Positions 48,056 to 56,744 of a stretch of 64,000 bases of DNA are shown here, piece by piece; the stretch's first letter is position 1; every line of letters begins with the position of its first letter. Origin of the DNA: Saccharopolyspora kobensis (GTDB lineage: Bacteria; Actinomycetota; Actinomycetes; Mycobacteriales; Pseudonocardiaceae). Below the pieces are notes generated by a model that was given only the letters and a program-made list of their open reading frames with translations, did not search any database and had not been told where the DNA came from. The stretch lies in NCBI RefSeq assembly GCF_900108315.1, contig NZ_FNVB01000006.1, forward strand, positions 268,180 to 332,179, in the 5' to 3' direction. The position numbers and the translations under genes were made by a program.

Positions 48056-49822
48056 TCAGCGCTGGTGTCGTCCCCGGGACTCGGGCTGGTCGGCGGGCTC
48101 CGCGACCGGCTTCTGGTCCACGAATCCGAGCCGGTCCGGCGCGTGCAGCCGCAGCATCACGCGCCCCACCCCGGCGGGCACCCGGGCCCTGGTCGCCCGG
48201 CTGACCACCACGGTGACCGCGAAGGCGACCGGCACGGTGATCAGCGCGGGCTGCCCGATCAGCGTCGCCCACCAGGTCTCCCCGCGGCCCACGAAGTACG
48301 CGAGCAGCGCAGCGATCAGCACCAGGCTGCCGCCGACCACCATGCCGCTGGCCGCGCCCGCCGCGGTGAGCCCGCGCCACCAGATCCCGAGCACCAGCAC
48401 CGGGCAGAACGTCGAAGCGGCCATCGCGAACGCGAGCCCCACGCTGCGCGCGATGTCGTGGCTGTCCGCCAGCAGCGCCAGCACCGCGGGCACCAGGCAG
48501 GCCAGCACCGCCAGCAGCCGGAAGTCGAGCGAGCGCCCGCGCAGCACGTCGCGCGAGGACAGCACCCCGGCCAGGCTCACCACCAGCCCCGACGAGGTGG
48601 ACAGGAACGCGGCGAACGCCCCGGCCGCGGTGATCGACGCGAGCAGCCCGCCCACCCAGCTGCTGCCCAGCATCTCGTTCGGCAACAGCAGGACCGCCGC
48701 ATCGGTCTCGCCGGTGACCAGCAGCTGCGGCGCGTACATCCGGGACAGCAGCCCGAAGATCGTCGGGAACAGGTAGAAGGCCCCGAGCATCGCCACCACG
48801 TACAGCGTGGTGCGGCGGACCGCCGTGCCGTTCGGGTTCGTGTAGAAGCGGGCCAGCACGTGCGGCAGACCCATGGTGCCCAGGAACGTCGCGACGAGCA
48901 CCGAATACGTCTCCAGCAGCCCGATCGCCCCGTCGCGCTCCGGCCGGAGCCAGGTCGCGTTGTCCGGTTCCGCGTCCGACACCACCGGCACCGACGCCCC
49001 GGCCGGGAAGCGCAGTTCGCTGCCCGCGGGCAAGGTGTGCTCCCCCGGCTGCAGGTAGAGCGTGCCGTCCTGGTCGGCCAGCCACACCGGTTCGCGGACC
49101 GTCAGCCGCACGTCGGTGTCGATGCGGACCGCGGTGTCGATCGGGAAGACCGGCGGCACCGGGGCGTCGAGCGCCTGCCGCTGCGCGCCGCCGAGGAACA
49201 CGACGAACAGCGCGAAGGCGGGCACCGTGATCGCGAACAGCTTCACCCAGTACTGGAACGCCTGCACCAGCGTGACCGCGCGCAGCACCCCGGTGGCCAC
49301 GGTGCCCAGCACGATCACCGCGACCACGAGAATCCCGGCCCAGTACGGGAAACCGACGATCGCGGCCAAGGTCATCCCGGCCGCTTGCAGCTGCGGCACC
49401 AGGTACAGCCAGCCGATCAGCACCACGAGCGCGGTGCACAACGAGCGCAGCCGCAGCGAATCCAGCCGCGCCTCCGCGAAGTCCGGCAGCGTGAAGGCTC
49501 CCGAGCGGCGCATCGGAGCGGCCACGAACAGCATCAGCGCCAGGTATCCGGCGGCGAAGCCGATCGGGTACCAGAGCGCGTCCACACCGTCCTTCAGCAC
49601 CAGCCCGGCGACGCCCAGGAAGGAGGCCGCCGACAGGTACTCGCCGGAGATCGCCGCGGCGTTGTGCTCCTCGCGGACCTCCCGCCGCGCGGCGGAGAAG
49701 TCCGTCGTGGTGCGTGCCGACCGGGAGCCCCAGATCCCGATGGCGAAGGTCGCCGCGACGATCAGCGCGACGCCGATCAGGGACCAGGCGTTCGCGGCCA
49801 TCGCACCGAAGTCGTCGCTCAC
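48056..49822 (-). CDS. Second ActP-family sodium:solute symporter, with insert
   Basis: 588 aa, SSS family: NAAAISGEYLSAASFLGVAGLVLKDGVDALWYPIGFAAGYLALMLFVAAPMRRSGAFTLPDFAEARL, GTMGLPHVLARFYTNPNGTAVRRTTLYVV. Between helices near residues 235-300 it has an unusual hydrophilic insert (PPVFPIDTAVRIDTDVRL...PGEHTLPAGSELRFP) that would be extracytoplasmic. GTG 49822 follows the small membrane gene by 5 nt. It forms a second module beside actP, with LytT upstream. Confidence 0.88.
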   Translation of the reverse strand: MSDDFGAMAANAWSLIGVALIVAATFAIGIWGSRSARTTTDFSAARREVREEHNAAAISGEYLSAASFLGVAGLVLKDGVDALWYPIGFAAGYLALMLFVAAPMRRSGAFTLPDFAEARLDSLRLRSLCTALVVLIGWLYLVPQLQAAGMTLAAIVGFPYWAGILVVAVIVLGTVATGVLRAVTLVQAFQYWVKLFAITVPAFALFVVFLGGAQRQALDAPVPPVFPIDTAVRIDTDVRLTVREPVWLADQDGTLYLQPGEHTLPAGSELRFPAGASVPVVSDAEPDNATWLRPERDGAIGLLETYSVLVATFLGTMGLPHVLARFYTNPNGTAVRRTTLYVVAMLGAFYLFPTIFGLLSRMYAPQLLVTGETDAAVLLLPNEMLGSSWVGGLLASITAAGAFAAFLSTSSGLVVSLAGVLSSRDVLRGRSLDFRLLAVLACLVPAVLALLADSHDIARSVGLAFAMAASTFCPVLVLGIWWRGLTAAGAASGMVVGGSLVLIAALLAYFVGRGETWWATLIGQPALITVPVAFAVTVVVSRATRARVPAGVGRVMLRLHAPDRLGFVDQKPVAEPADQPESRGRHQR

Positions 49823-49827
49823 GGGCG

Positions 49828-50235
49828 TCACTTCTCGACCATGTCGAGGAAATCGCGCTCGTGCCGCTCCGCCCGCCGGGTGCACAGGTAACCGATCAGC
49901 ACCAGGAACGGGTAGATCAGCACGCCCAGCAGCAGCCACGGCAACCGGACGCCCAGCACCGCCAGATCGCCGATCGACGGCACCGCCCAGAACAGCACCG
50001 GGAGCCCGAACAGCACCGCGACCACGACGCCGGTCAGCACCAGCGCGCTGCGCAGCTGCGCCTTCACCAGGCTGGTGACCAGCACTTCTCCGACGCTGTT
50101 CTGCTCCTCCAGCTCCATGATGGTGCGCGCGACCTGGCGGGTCCGGCGGCGGTCGGCGAGCACCACGCGCTTGCGGCGCGGTCGGGGCGTGAACTCGCCG
50201 AGCCGGCCGCGGATGTCGAAGCCCTCGGGACTCAT
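49828..50235 (-). CDS. Small two-TM membrane protein paired with the second symporter
   Basis: 135 aa. A basic N-terminus (RGRLGEFTPRPRRKRVVLADRRRTRQ) leads into two TM helices (about 62-82, 92-115) and a charged end (TRRAERHERDFLDMVEK). It occupies the place of DUF485 proteins in ActP modules, but its sequence is distinct and longer at the N-terminus. It lies 16 nt after the LytTR gene, so transcription is shared. Confidence 0.75.
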   Translation of the reverse strand: MSPEGFDIRGRLGEFTPRPRRKRVVLADRRRTRQVARTIMELEEQNSVGEVLVTSLVKAQLRSALVLTGVVVAVLFGLPVLFWAVPSIGDLAVLGVRLPWLLLGVLIYPFLVLIGYLCTRRAERHERDFLDMVEK

Positions 50236-50251
50236 CCGGCCGAACCGCGGG

Positions 50252-51082
50252 TCACTGCTGGCCCCAGTTCTGTCGCGGCGCCCGGACCAGCCTGTCCTTG
50301 AGCTCGCGGGTGTGGCGCCTGCTGACCGGCAGCTCCTTGGGCTGGCCGCCGCCGAGCACCACCGAGTACCCGGACGAGGACATCCGCAGCTCGGTGACCA
50401 GTGACAACGACACCAGGAAGGAGCGGTGGATGCGCAGGAAACCGGCCTCGGCCCAGCGCTCCTCCAGCTGTGCCAGCGGGATTCGCACCAGGTGCGAGCC
50501 CTCGGTGGTGTGCAGGCGCGCGTAGTCGCCCTGCGCCTCGACCCACCGGACGTCCTTGCGCGGGATCATCCGCGTGGTGCCCGCCAGCTCGACCGGGATG
50601 ACCTCTTCGTCGTCCGGCGCCGGGGCTTCCAGCGCGCGGGGACCCTTGGCCGCCTGCAGCTTGTTCTTCTCGATCGTGCGCAGCGCGCGATCGATCCGCT
50701 CGGCGTTCGCCGGTTTCATGATGTAGTCCAGCGCGCCGACCTCGAAGGCCTCGAGGGCGTTCTCCTCGTGCCCGGTGATGAACACCAGGGCGGGCGGGTT
50801 GCGGAACGCGGTGAGCACCCGCGCCAGCTCCATCCCGCTGAGGCCCGGCATCGACACGTCCGCGAACACGGCATCCACAATGGACTCGTCCGCGTCGCGC
50901 TGGCCGAACAGGTCGGGATCGTCGCTGCGGAGCAGGCGCAGCGCTTCGGCGGCGTCGGAGGCCGTCAGCACCCGTCCGACCCTGGGATTGCTGCCGAGCC
51001 GGTACTTCATCTCGTCCAGCCCGGCCATCTCGTCGTCAACGGCCAGAACGACGAGGCCTGCGGGGTTCTCTCGTGTACTCAC
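50252..51082 (-). CDS. LytTR-family response regulator
   Basis: 276 aa. The receiver domain (VLAVDDEMAGLDEMKYRL; phospho-Asp in AVFADVSMPGLSG; Lys in DYIMKPANAERI) is followed by a LytTR DNA-binding domain (RMIPRKDVRWVEAQGDYARLHTTEGSHLVRIPLAQLEERWAEAGFLRIHRSFLVSL). GTG 51082. The symporter module lies directly downstream. By analogy with BtsSR/YpdAB-type LytS/LytT systems, which control acid transporters, it probably activates the symporters; the partner kinase LytS is at 52535-53788, separated by sppA. Confidence 0.92.
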   Translation of the reverse strand: MSTRENPAGLVVLAVDDEMAGLDEMKYRLGSNPRVGRVLTASDAAEALRLLRSDDPDLFGQRDADESIVDAVFADVSMPGLSGMELARVLTAFRNPPALVFITGHEENALEAFEVGALDYIMKPANAERIDRALRTIEKNKLQAAKGPRALEAPAPDDEEVIPVELAGTTRMIPRKDVRWVEAQGDYARLHTTEGSHLVRIPLAQLEERWAEAGFLRIHRSFLVSLSLVTELRMSSSGYSVVLGGGQPKELPVSRRHTRELKDRLVRAPRQNWGQQ

Positions 51083-51335
51083 TGCACGCCATATCCTGCC
51101 GTCGCATCCCCACTCGCCCCGAGTGAGTCCAGTCACGCCTTGCCAACAAAGCTAATTGCTAACGGAGCGCGGTGGTTCTCAGGGGGCTTACCACGAAATT
51201 CCCCCCTCGGCGCAACGGTTATTCGCCCGTTCAGCCCAGCAACTGCGGCTGAACGAGTGACAACCAAAGCAGGTACGTCGACGCAGAGCAACGGCCGCGA
51301 TCACCGTCCGCACCAGCGCCGCCCGGGCACGCCGA

Positions 51336-51371
51336 GATCGACCGCAGTTTCGGTTCGGACTGCGGTCGATC
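51336..51371. terminator. Perfect 13-bp hairpin downstream of sppA
   Basis: GATCGACCGCAGT, 10-nt loop, ACTGCGGTCGATC. No T-run on either strand, so terminator function is uncertain. Confidence 0.5.
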
Positions 51372-51439
51372 ACGTTCCGGGATCACCTTTCCAACGGGGC
51401 CCGTGACATCACCTCGTCGTTGAAAGCGGTGCAGCCGCG

Positions 51440-51615
51440 CGCCCACCCTCGGCGCTTGCACTGCCGCGGGCTCTCAGCGTTCGACTGGCGAGGACAGCCC
51501 GTTCGCCGTGCATCGGGCACACCCGAGAACGCCGATCCGGCGGTCCAGGCGGGCGCTGCGACTCCCGCAGGGTGGCCACCACCCGCACCGCCACGCAGGA
51601 CAAGCGCGGAAAACC
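51440..51615 (-). repeat. Family B 3'-UTR element after sppA
   Basis: Opening block at 51605-51588, 14 nt after the stop; stem 51475-51488 (CAGCGTTCGACTGG) with 51545-51558 (CCAGGCGGGCGCTG), held by two G-U pairs; distal CCGCGGCAGTGC block present. The most diverged copy. Confidence 0.6.
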
Positions 51616-51619
51616 GTGC

Positions 51620-52525
51620 TCAGAGCCCGAAGCGGTTCCACATCGCCCGGTGCTCCAGGGCCTCCACAGTGGACAGCACCGCGTCCGCGGGGGAGCCGCC
51701 GAGGCGGACCGACGAGGACATGCCGAGCCGGGCCAGCAGCGGCTTGCGCTGCTCGACGATGTGCAGGTGGGCGTCCGGGAACTTCTCCTTGACGATCTCC
51801 CGCAGCGAACCCACGCCGTCCACCAGACCGAGCTCCGCGGCCTTCGCGCCGGTCCACACCTCGCCGGAGAACAAGTCGTCGTCGCTGCTCTGCAGCTTGC
51901 TGCCGCGGCGCTTGCGCACCCAGTCCCGGAACTGCTCGTGCAGCTCGCCCTGCAGGCCGCGCAGCCACTGCACGTCCTCCTCCTTCTCCGGGCGGAACGG
52001 GTCCAGCCGCACCTTGTGCTCGCCCGCGGTGTACACCCGGCGCTCCACGCCCAGCTTCTCGATCAGCCCGGTGAGCCCGAAGCTCGCGCTGACCACGCCG
52101 ACGGATCCCACGATCGACGTCGGGTGCGCGTAGATCTCGTCGGCCGCGCAGGCCAGCCAGTACCCGCCGGAGGCCGCGACGTCCTCGCAGTAGGCCAGCA
52201 CCGGCACGTCCTTCTCCGCGGCAAGTTCCCGGATCCGGTCCGCCACCAGCGCCGACTGGGTCGGCGCGCCGCCCGGCGAGTTGACCGCCAGGACCACCCC
52301 GGCGAGCCGGTCGTGGCCGAACGCGCGGGTCAGCGCGGACTCCGCGGTCTGGGTCGAGATCGTCGGCCGGCTCATCGGCGACGGGGTCGAGGTGATGACG
52401 CCGTGCAGCTTCACGACCGCCACCACCGGCCCGCGCTCCGCTCGCTCGGCGAGCTTGCCGGGCAGCTTCGCGGACAACTTGCCGGACAACAGGTCGGTGA
52501 ACTTCTGCGGCGCCTTCTCGCTCAT
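51620..52525 (-). CDS. sppA: S49-family signal peptide peptidase
   Basis: 301 aa. The serine protease core has VVAVVKLHGVITSTPS, VLAVNSPGGAPTQS, VPVLAYCEDVAASGGYWLACAADEIYAHPTSIVGSVGVVS (catalytic Ser in ASGGY) and GVERRVYTAGEHKVRLDPFRPE. There is no clear N-terminal TM anchor, so it may be soluble or peripheral. Lies between lytS (9 nt upstream) and lytT; with lytS it forms an operon. It would degrade cleaved signal peptides or membrane proteins. Confidence 0.9.
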   Translation of the reverse strand: MSEKAPQKFTDLLSGKLSAKLPGKLAERAERGPVVAVVKLHGVITSTPSPMSRPTISTQTAESALTRAFGHDRLAGVVLAVNSPGGAPTQSALVADRIRELAAEKDVPVLAYCEDVAASGGYWLACAADEIYAHPTSIVGSVGVVSASFGLTGLIEKLGVERRVYTAGEHKVRLDPFRPEKEEDVQWLRGLQGELHEQFRDWVRKRRGSKLQSSDDDLFSGEVWTGAKAAELGLVDGVGSLREIVKEKFPDAHLHIVEQRKPLLARLGMSSSVRLGGSPADAVLSTVEALEHRAMWNRFGL

Positions 52526-52534
52526 ACCCCGACG

Positions 52535-53788
52535 TTACCGGCTCACCGCGGGCCCGGCCGCCAACCCGATGCCCGTTTCGTCGTAAGCCGGCGGCGGCAG
52601 CGGACGCACGCCCGGCGCGAACTTCGGCACCCGCATGATGACCTTCATGCCCGCGCCCTGCTCGGTCTCCACCACCAGGCCGTAGTCGTTGCCGAAGGTC
52701 GCCCGCATCCGGTTGTTGATGTTGCCGAGCCCGACGTGCGCGCCGGTCAGGTGCGCGTTGGCCAGCTCCGCGTCGAGCCGCTCCGGGTCCATCCCGATGC
52801 CGTCGTCGTCCACGCTGATCAGCGCCTCGGTCCCGTTGTCCTCGGCGGTCACCGACACGGTGCCGCCGCCCGGCTTGTTCGCCAGGCCGTGCCGGACGGC
52901 GTTCTCCACCAGCGGTTGCAGCGCCAGGAACGGCACCACCACCGGCAGCACCTCCGGGGCGATCTTGAGCTGGATCTTGAGCCGGTCGGGGCCGAACCGG
53001 GCGCTCTCCAGGATCAGGTAGCGGTCGATGTTGCGGATCTCGTCGGCCAGCGTGGTGTAGAGCCCGCTGGTGCGGAACGAGTAGCGGGTGAAGTCGGCGA
53101 ACTCCTGCAGCAGGTCCCGCGCGTGCTCCGGGTCGGTGCGGATCAGCGAGCCGATGGTGTTCAGCGCGTTGTAGATGAAGTGCGGCGAGATCTGCGCCCG
53201 CAGCGCGCGCACCTCGGCCTGCGCCAGCCGCTCCTTGGACTCCTGCAGCTCCGCGAGCTCCAGCTGGGTGGACACGTGGTTGGCGACCTCGGCAGCGGCC
53301 CGCAGCAGGCGCTTGCGGTCGCCACCGGCGATCACCGCCAGCGCACCGCGGGTCTCGTCCTCCACCTCCAGCGGCACCACGACGGCGTGCCGCATCGGGC
53401 ACGGCCGGTGCTCGCAGGTCACGTCGCCGTGGTCGAGGAACTCGCGCTTGCCGGTGCGAAGCACCTGCTCGATCTTGGTGCGCAGGTCGGCGTAGTGGTG
53501 GTTGGCCTCGCCGTCCCAGCTCAGCAGCGTGCCGTCGGCGTCCACGATGCCCACCGCCACGCACGCCAGCAGCTCGCGCAGGTGCGGCGCGGCCTTGTCC
53601 GCCGACGCCGGCGTCAGCCCGGCGCGCAGGTGCGGAGCCGCGCTCGTCACGCGGTGCAACGCCGCCAGCGTCGCGTCCTCCACCGAGGTGCTCACCCGAC
53701 GCGCCCGGCACAGCAGGACGAACATGCCGAGCACGGCGAGCGCCGCGAGCGTGGTCAGCACCGTCCGCTCAGTCAACAACTCCGCCAC
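52535..53788 (-). CDS. LytS-like membrane sensor histidine kinase
   Basis: 417 aa. One N-terminal TM helix (residues 9-26) is followed by a GAF-like sensor domain containing CEHRPCPMRH, whose paired Cys and His could bind a metal or sense redox. The His_kinase domain has the phospho-His in ALRAQISPHFIYNALNTIGSLIR, then an HATPase_c domain (LQPLVENAVRHGL, SVDDDGIGMD, HVGLGNINNRM). GTG 53788 begins VAELLTERTVL; the frame is open further upstream. Partner of the LytTR regulator at 50252. Confidence 0.9.
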   Translation of the reverse strand: MAELLTERTVLTTLAALAVLGMFVLLCRARRVSTSVEDATLAALHRVTSAAPHLRAGLTPASADKAAPHLRELLACVAVGIVDADGTLLSWDGEANHHYADLRTKIEQVLRTGKREFLDHGDVTCEHRPCPMRHAVVVPLEVEDETRGALAVIAGGDRKRLLRAAAEVANHVSTQLELAELQESKERLAQAEVRALRAQISPHFIYNALNTIGSLIRTDPEHARDLLQEFADFTRYSFRTSGLYTTLADEIRNIDRYLILESARFGPDRLKIQLKIAPEVLPVVVPFLALQPLVENAVRHGLANKPGGGTVSVTAEDNGTEALISVDDDGIGMDPERLDAELANAHLTGAHVGLGNINNRMRATFGNDYGLVVETEQGAGMKVIMRVPKFAPGVRPLPPPAYDETGIGLAAGPAVSR

Positions 53789-53956
53789 AACATCAATCTG
53801 CCCGATGCGCACACTAGGAATCAAGACGGCTACGCTCAGTGCGCGCTTTCCATCGGTAAGCGGTACCTCACTCTTCCGTTCAGCGGTATGGACCAGTTCC
53901 ACCTGCGGCTATTCAGCTGTGCACAACCACCGAATTCATCCACAACCTGTGGACAA

Positions 53957-54808
53957 CTACTTCAGCAGCCTGGAGAACCGGCGATCCGCCAGTGGTTTGC
54001 CACCCGTCTGGCAGGTCGGGCAGTACTGCATCGACCGATCCGCGTAGGACACCTCGCGGACGAGGTCACCGCACACCGGGCAGGGCAAGCCGGTCCGCGC
54101 GTGCACCCGCAACCCCGAGCGCTTCTCCGCCTTCAACCGCGCGGCGTCCTGGCCCAGCGAGCGCTGCACCGCGTCCTTCAAGATCTCCTGCGTGCTCTCG
54201 TGCAGGCGCGCCACCGCATCGGCGTCGAGCTTGCCCGAAGTGGCGAAGGGCGAGAGCTTCGCGGCGTGCAGGATCTCGTCGGAGTAGGCGTTGCCGATCC
54301 CGGCCAGCGCGGACTGATCGGTGAGCAGCGTCTTGATCCGCTCGGTGCGCCCGGACAGGATCGCGGCCAGCCCGTCGGCGTCCAGCTCCAGCGCGTCCGG
54401 GCCGAGCTTCGCGATCCCCGGCACCTCGGCCGGATCGGCGACCACCCACACGGCCAGCTTCTTCTGGGTGCCCGCCTCGGTCAGGTCGAACCCGACCCCG
54501 CCGAGGTGCACGCGCAACGCGATCGGCCCGCGACCGGGCTTCGGCGGTGCGGGCGAGAGCTTGTCCGACCAGCGCAGCCAGCCCGCCCGCGCGAGGTGGC
54601 AGACCAGGTGCAGCCCGTCGCAGTCCAGGTCCAGGTACTTGCCGTGGCGCGCGGCCCCGGTCACGGTGCGGCCGTGCAGCTCGGTCCACGGCGGACTGGC
54701 CGTCTTCAGCACGCTCATCGACGCGACGTCGACCCGGACCACGCTCCGACCCACGGCGTTGTCGCGCAGGTGCTGCGCCAACGCTTCGATCTCAGGAAGT
54801 TCCGGCAC
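53957..54808 (-). CDS. Fpg/Nei-family DNA glycosylase
   Basis: 283 aa base-excision enzyme. The PELPEIEAL start gives the catalytic Pro after removal of Met (GTG 54808). Conserved Lys and beta-hairpin residues (GAARHGKYLDL), the H2TH motif (LLTDQSALAGIGNAYSDEIL) and a C-terminal zinc finger (CPVCG...YCPTCQTGGK) are intact. It excises oxidised purines or pyrimidines and cuts the abasic site. The actinobacterial Fpg/Nei 2-type assignment is uncertain. Confidence 0.93.
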   Translation of the reverse strand: MPELPEIEALAQHLRDNAVGRSVVRVDVASMSVLKTASPPWTELHGRTVTGAARHGKYLDLDCDGLHLVCHLARAGWLRWSDKLSPAPPKPGRGPIALRVHLGGVGFDLTEAGTQKKLAVWVVADPAEVPGIAKLGPDALELDADGLAAILSGRTERIKTLLTDQSALAGIGNAYSDEILHAAKLSPFATSGKLDADAVARLHESTQEILKDAVQRSLGQDAARLKAEKRSGLRVHARTGLPCPVCGDLVREVSYADRSMQYCPTCQTGGKPLADRRFSRLLK

Positions 54809-54874
54809 GACACCAGTGTGCGGTCTCCGTGAGCGTTCCGGGGGCTGCGGCACCCCGAAGCGCTCACCCGGCGA

Positions 54875-55312
54875 TCACTCCACCGGCTGCAGGCTGCCGT
54901 TCATGTCGGGTTCGGCGTACAGCTCGATGTGGCGGGCCACCTCGGAGACCTCCTTGCGGACGTCGTAGAAGCCGCGCACCACGCCCACCCAGGTCTCCGG
55001 CGGGTTCTCCTCGTGATCGCCCGGCGTGGCGGCGGTGACCGTCCACGGCCGGTGCAGCACCCAGCGGACCGGGAAGAACAGCACCGCCACGATCAGCAGC
55101 AGGATCAGCCACGACGGCACGTACACCTCGTCGGGCGTCCAGATCACGAACAGCACGACCAGGAACAGCAGCACCCCGCCCATCACCACGCCGGGACCGG
55201 CACCGCCGTTGACGTCGTGCTCGAACTCCTCCGCCGCGATCGGATTGGACCACTCCAGGTTCGCCTTGATGGTCCACTCGCGGCCGTCGGAGCCCCGCAC
55301 CACCCGGTTCAT
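54875..55312 (-). CDS. Hypothetical two-TM membrane protein
   Basis: 145 aa. A soluble N-terminus (NRVVRGSDGREWTIKANLEWSNP) precedes two TM helices (about 46-64 and 72-90) and a cytoplasmic tail (GDHEENPPETWVGVVRGFYDVRKEVSEVARHIELYAEP). I know no named domain. ATG 55312. Follows the Fpg gene's promoter region; monocistronic. Confidence 0.7.
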   Translation of the reverse strand: MNRVVRGSDGREWTIKANLEWSNPIAAEEFEHDVNGGAGPGVVMGGVLLFLVVLFVIWTPDEVYVPSWLILLLIVAVLFFPVRWVLHRPWTVTAATPGDHEENPPETWVGVVRGFYDVRKEVSEVARHIELYAEPDMNGSLQPVE

Positions 55313-55497
55313 CGTCGCCTCCCCGCCCACCCGGGCTGGTCGCCTCACCAAACATCGCTTCGCCACTGGAACCCCGGCGCTAACCGAGCGTGAAGCAACG
55401 GTACCGCGCGCGTCATGGGCCCGACGGGTGATAGTCGTTCCCGAACGGGCCCATTGTCGATCATGTCCGACGCCCGGGCCAACCCCGCGGCAGCACG

Positions 55498-56097
55498 TCA
55501 AGCGCGGCGCAAGCACCTCCGCGACCGCGCGACCGGCAGATCCGACGCCTGGTGATACGCCTCACGCAGCCCGCGCCGCGCCCGGTGCGCCAGCACGGCG
55601 GTCGCGTTCGGCGTCAGGCCGAGCTGCCGCGCGATGCTGGCCGGCCGGTGCCCCTCCACCTCGGTGCGCCACAGGACCTCCCGCCACCGCGCGGGAAGCC
55701 GCAGGAACGCCCTGGCCAGCAACTCGCCCTCCGCCTGGGCCACCTGGTGATCGCCCTGCCGCGGCACGTGCTCGCCCAGCTCGTCGGAGTTCATCGGCTC
55801 GTCCCGCCGCGCGGCCGCCCACTCCGCGAGCACCCGCCGAACCGCCGTGAACAGGTACGTCCTGATCGCGTCCCGAGGACCGCGCCCGGCGCGAACCGCG
55901 CGCAGCACGCGCAAGAAGACCTCCGCCACCACGTCGTCGACGTCGATCCCCGGCCGCTGCATGCTCAGCGCGAACCGCCGCACCATGGGCGCGTGCCTGC
56001 GGTACAGCTCCCCGAAAGCGGAATCGTCGCCCGCCCGCAACCGCGCCAGCAGCGCCCCGTCCTCCGACGACAGCACCGCAGCTTCGCTCAGCCCCAA
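55498..56097 (-). CDS. ECF-type RNA polymerase sigma factor
   Basis: 199 aa. Region 2 has DGALLARLRAGDDSAFGELYRRHAPMVRRFALSM and DVDDVVAEVFLRVLRAVRAGRGPRDAIRTYLFTAVRRVL; region 4 has FLRLPARWREVLWRTEVEGHRPASIARQLGLTPNATAVLAHRARRGLREAYH. TTG 56097 is preceded by GGGGGAGG. No zinc anti-sigma gene is adjacent. A frame-switched coding-like region lies immediately upstream. Confidence 0.88.
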   Translation of the reverse strand: MGLSEAAVLSSEDGALLARLRAGDDSAFGELYRRHAPMVRRFALSMQRPGIDVDDVVAEVFLRVLRAVRAGRGPRDAIRTYLFTAVRRVLAEWAAARRDEPMNSDELGEHVPRQGDHQVAQAEGELLARAFLRLPARWREVLWRTEVEGHRPASIARQLGLTPNATAVLAHRARRGLREAYHQASDLPVARSRRCLRRA

Positions 56098-56594
56098 CGT
56101 TCCTCCCCCAGCCCAGCCGACCGGCGAACCCCTCCGCACCGGCCGGAATCGCCACCGCCGACGCCCCGGACGGCGGCGGCACCAGGAGGTCGCGGTGGAT
56201 CTCGGCGAAACCCGCGAAACGATCGGCCGCCAGCAGCGCGCTGCGCGCCGGTGGAACTCCCCCAGATGACGCCGGGCGCCGGTCACCACCGACCGCGCCG
56301 GGCACGTCACCATCAGACTGTCGTCGGCCGCGCCGAAGACCGCAACCTCCGCCGCCACCCACACGCGTGGCCCCGCGTCCTCCCGGACGAGCTCGCCCGC
56401 CGCTGCCGGAGCGCCTCCGGCCGACACCCGACCCGAACGGAATAACGCCAGGTCAGGGCGGTCGGACGCGGATCTCCGCCGAGCGTCGAACCCATCCGCG
56501 CGACGCCCGTTCTGATCAATTGGGACCCCCCGGTGAACATGCTCGGAAGCATGGGCTAGAGTAGTCACCAACAGCCCACCGGGGCGATGAAGAT
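56098..56594. other. 497 nt upstream of the sigma gene, with only a possible decayed gene
   Basis: No intact gene is supported on either strand. The minus strand has coding-like composition with a frame change near 56250; the right end is the tRNA-Gly promoter. Confidence 0.5.
56104..56420 (-). pseudogene. Possible frameshifted hypothetical gene
   Basis: Third-codon GC is high in one minus frame (VWVAAEVAVFGAADDSL...HLGEFHRRA) to about 56250, then in another frame (SALLAADRFAGFAEIHRDLLVPPP...AEGFAGRLGWG) to the sigma gene start. The two would join into one plausible protein of about 100 aa by a single frameshift, and no stop precedes the sigma gene. It could be a real frameshift, a sequencing error or chance. 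Confidence 0.3.
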
Positions 56595-56667
56595 GCGGAT
56601 GTAGCGCAGCTGGTAGCGCATCACCTTGCCAAGGTGAGGGTCGCGGGTTCGAGTCCCGTCATCCGCT
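56595..56667 (+). tRNA. tRNA-Gly (anticodon GCC)
   Basis: Acceptor stem GCGGATG (56595-56601) pairs with CATCCGC (56660-56666), T discriminator. D-arm GCGCAGCTGGTAGCGC, anticodon loop TTGCCAA within TCACC/GGTGA, T-arm GCGGG-TTCGAGT-CCCGT. CCA is not encoded. Confidence 0.97.
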
Positions 56668-56676
56668 CAGAGCTGG

Positions 56677-56713
56677 GAGCCGTGTGCCAAACTTTCGTTT
56701 TGGCTGCGGCTCC
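56677..56713 (+). terminator. Terminator of the tRNA-Gly gene
   Basis: GGAGCC...GCCAAA pairs with TTTTGGC...GGCTCC around CTTTCG; ATTTTGTT follows shortly after. Confidence 0.65.
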
Positions 56714-56726
56714 TCGCCATTTTGTT

Positions 56727-56744
56727 GGGGGGTTCGAACCCCCC
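56727..56744. repeat. Perfect 18-bp palindrome
   Basis: GGGGGGTTCGAACCCCCC; its look of a tRNA T-arm is probably coincidental. Confidence 0.7.

Larger units (their letters stand above)
51083..51619. other. 537-nt structured region between LytT and SppA
   Basis: No credible gene. It holds the family B element after sppA (51440-51615) and three further hairpins: 51182-51206 (GGGGG/CCCCC), 51229-51254 (GTTCAGCC/GGCTGAAC) and 51336-51371 (13-bp perfect stem GATCGACCGCAGT). The last may terminate the sppA transcript; the others could be a structured leader of the LytT mRNA. Confidence 0.65.

Noticed and set aside
48065..49891. Plus-strand open frame of about 600 codons opposite the second symporter
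   Set aside because: It is a mirror of the GC-rich symporter gene, rich in Arg/His/Gln/Gly with no domain.
56313..56552. Short minus-strand frame MLPSMFTGGSQLIRTGVARMG
   Set aside because: Poor codon bias and no ribosome-binding site; it overlaps the tRNA promoter region.
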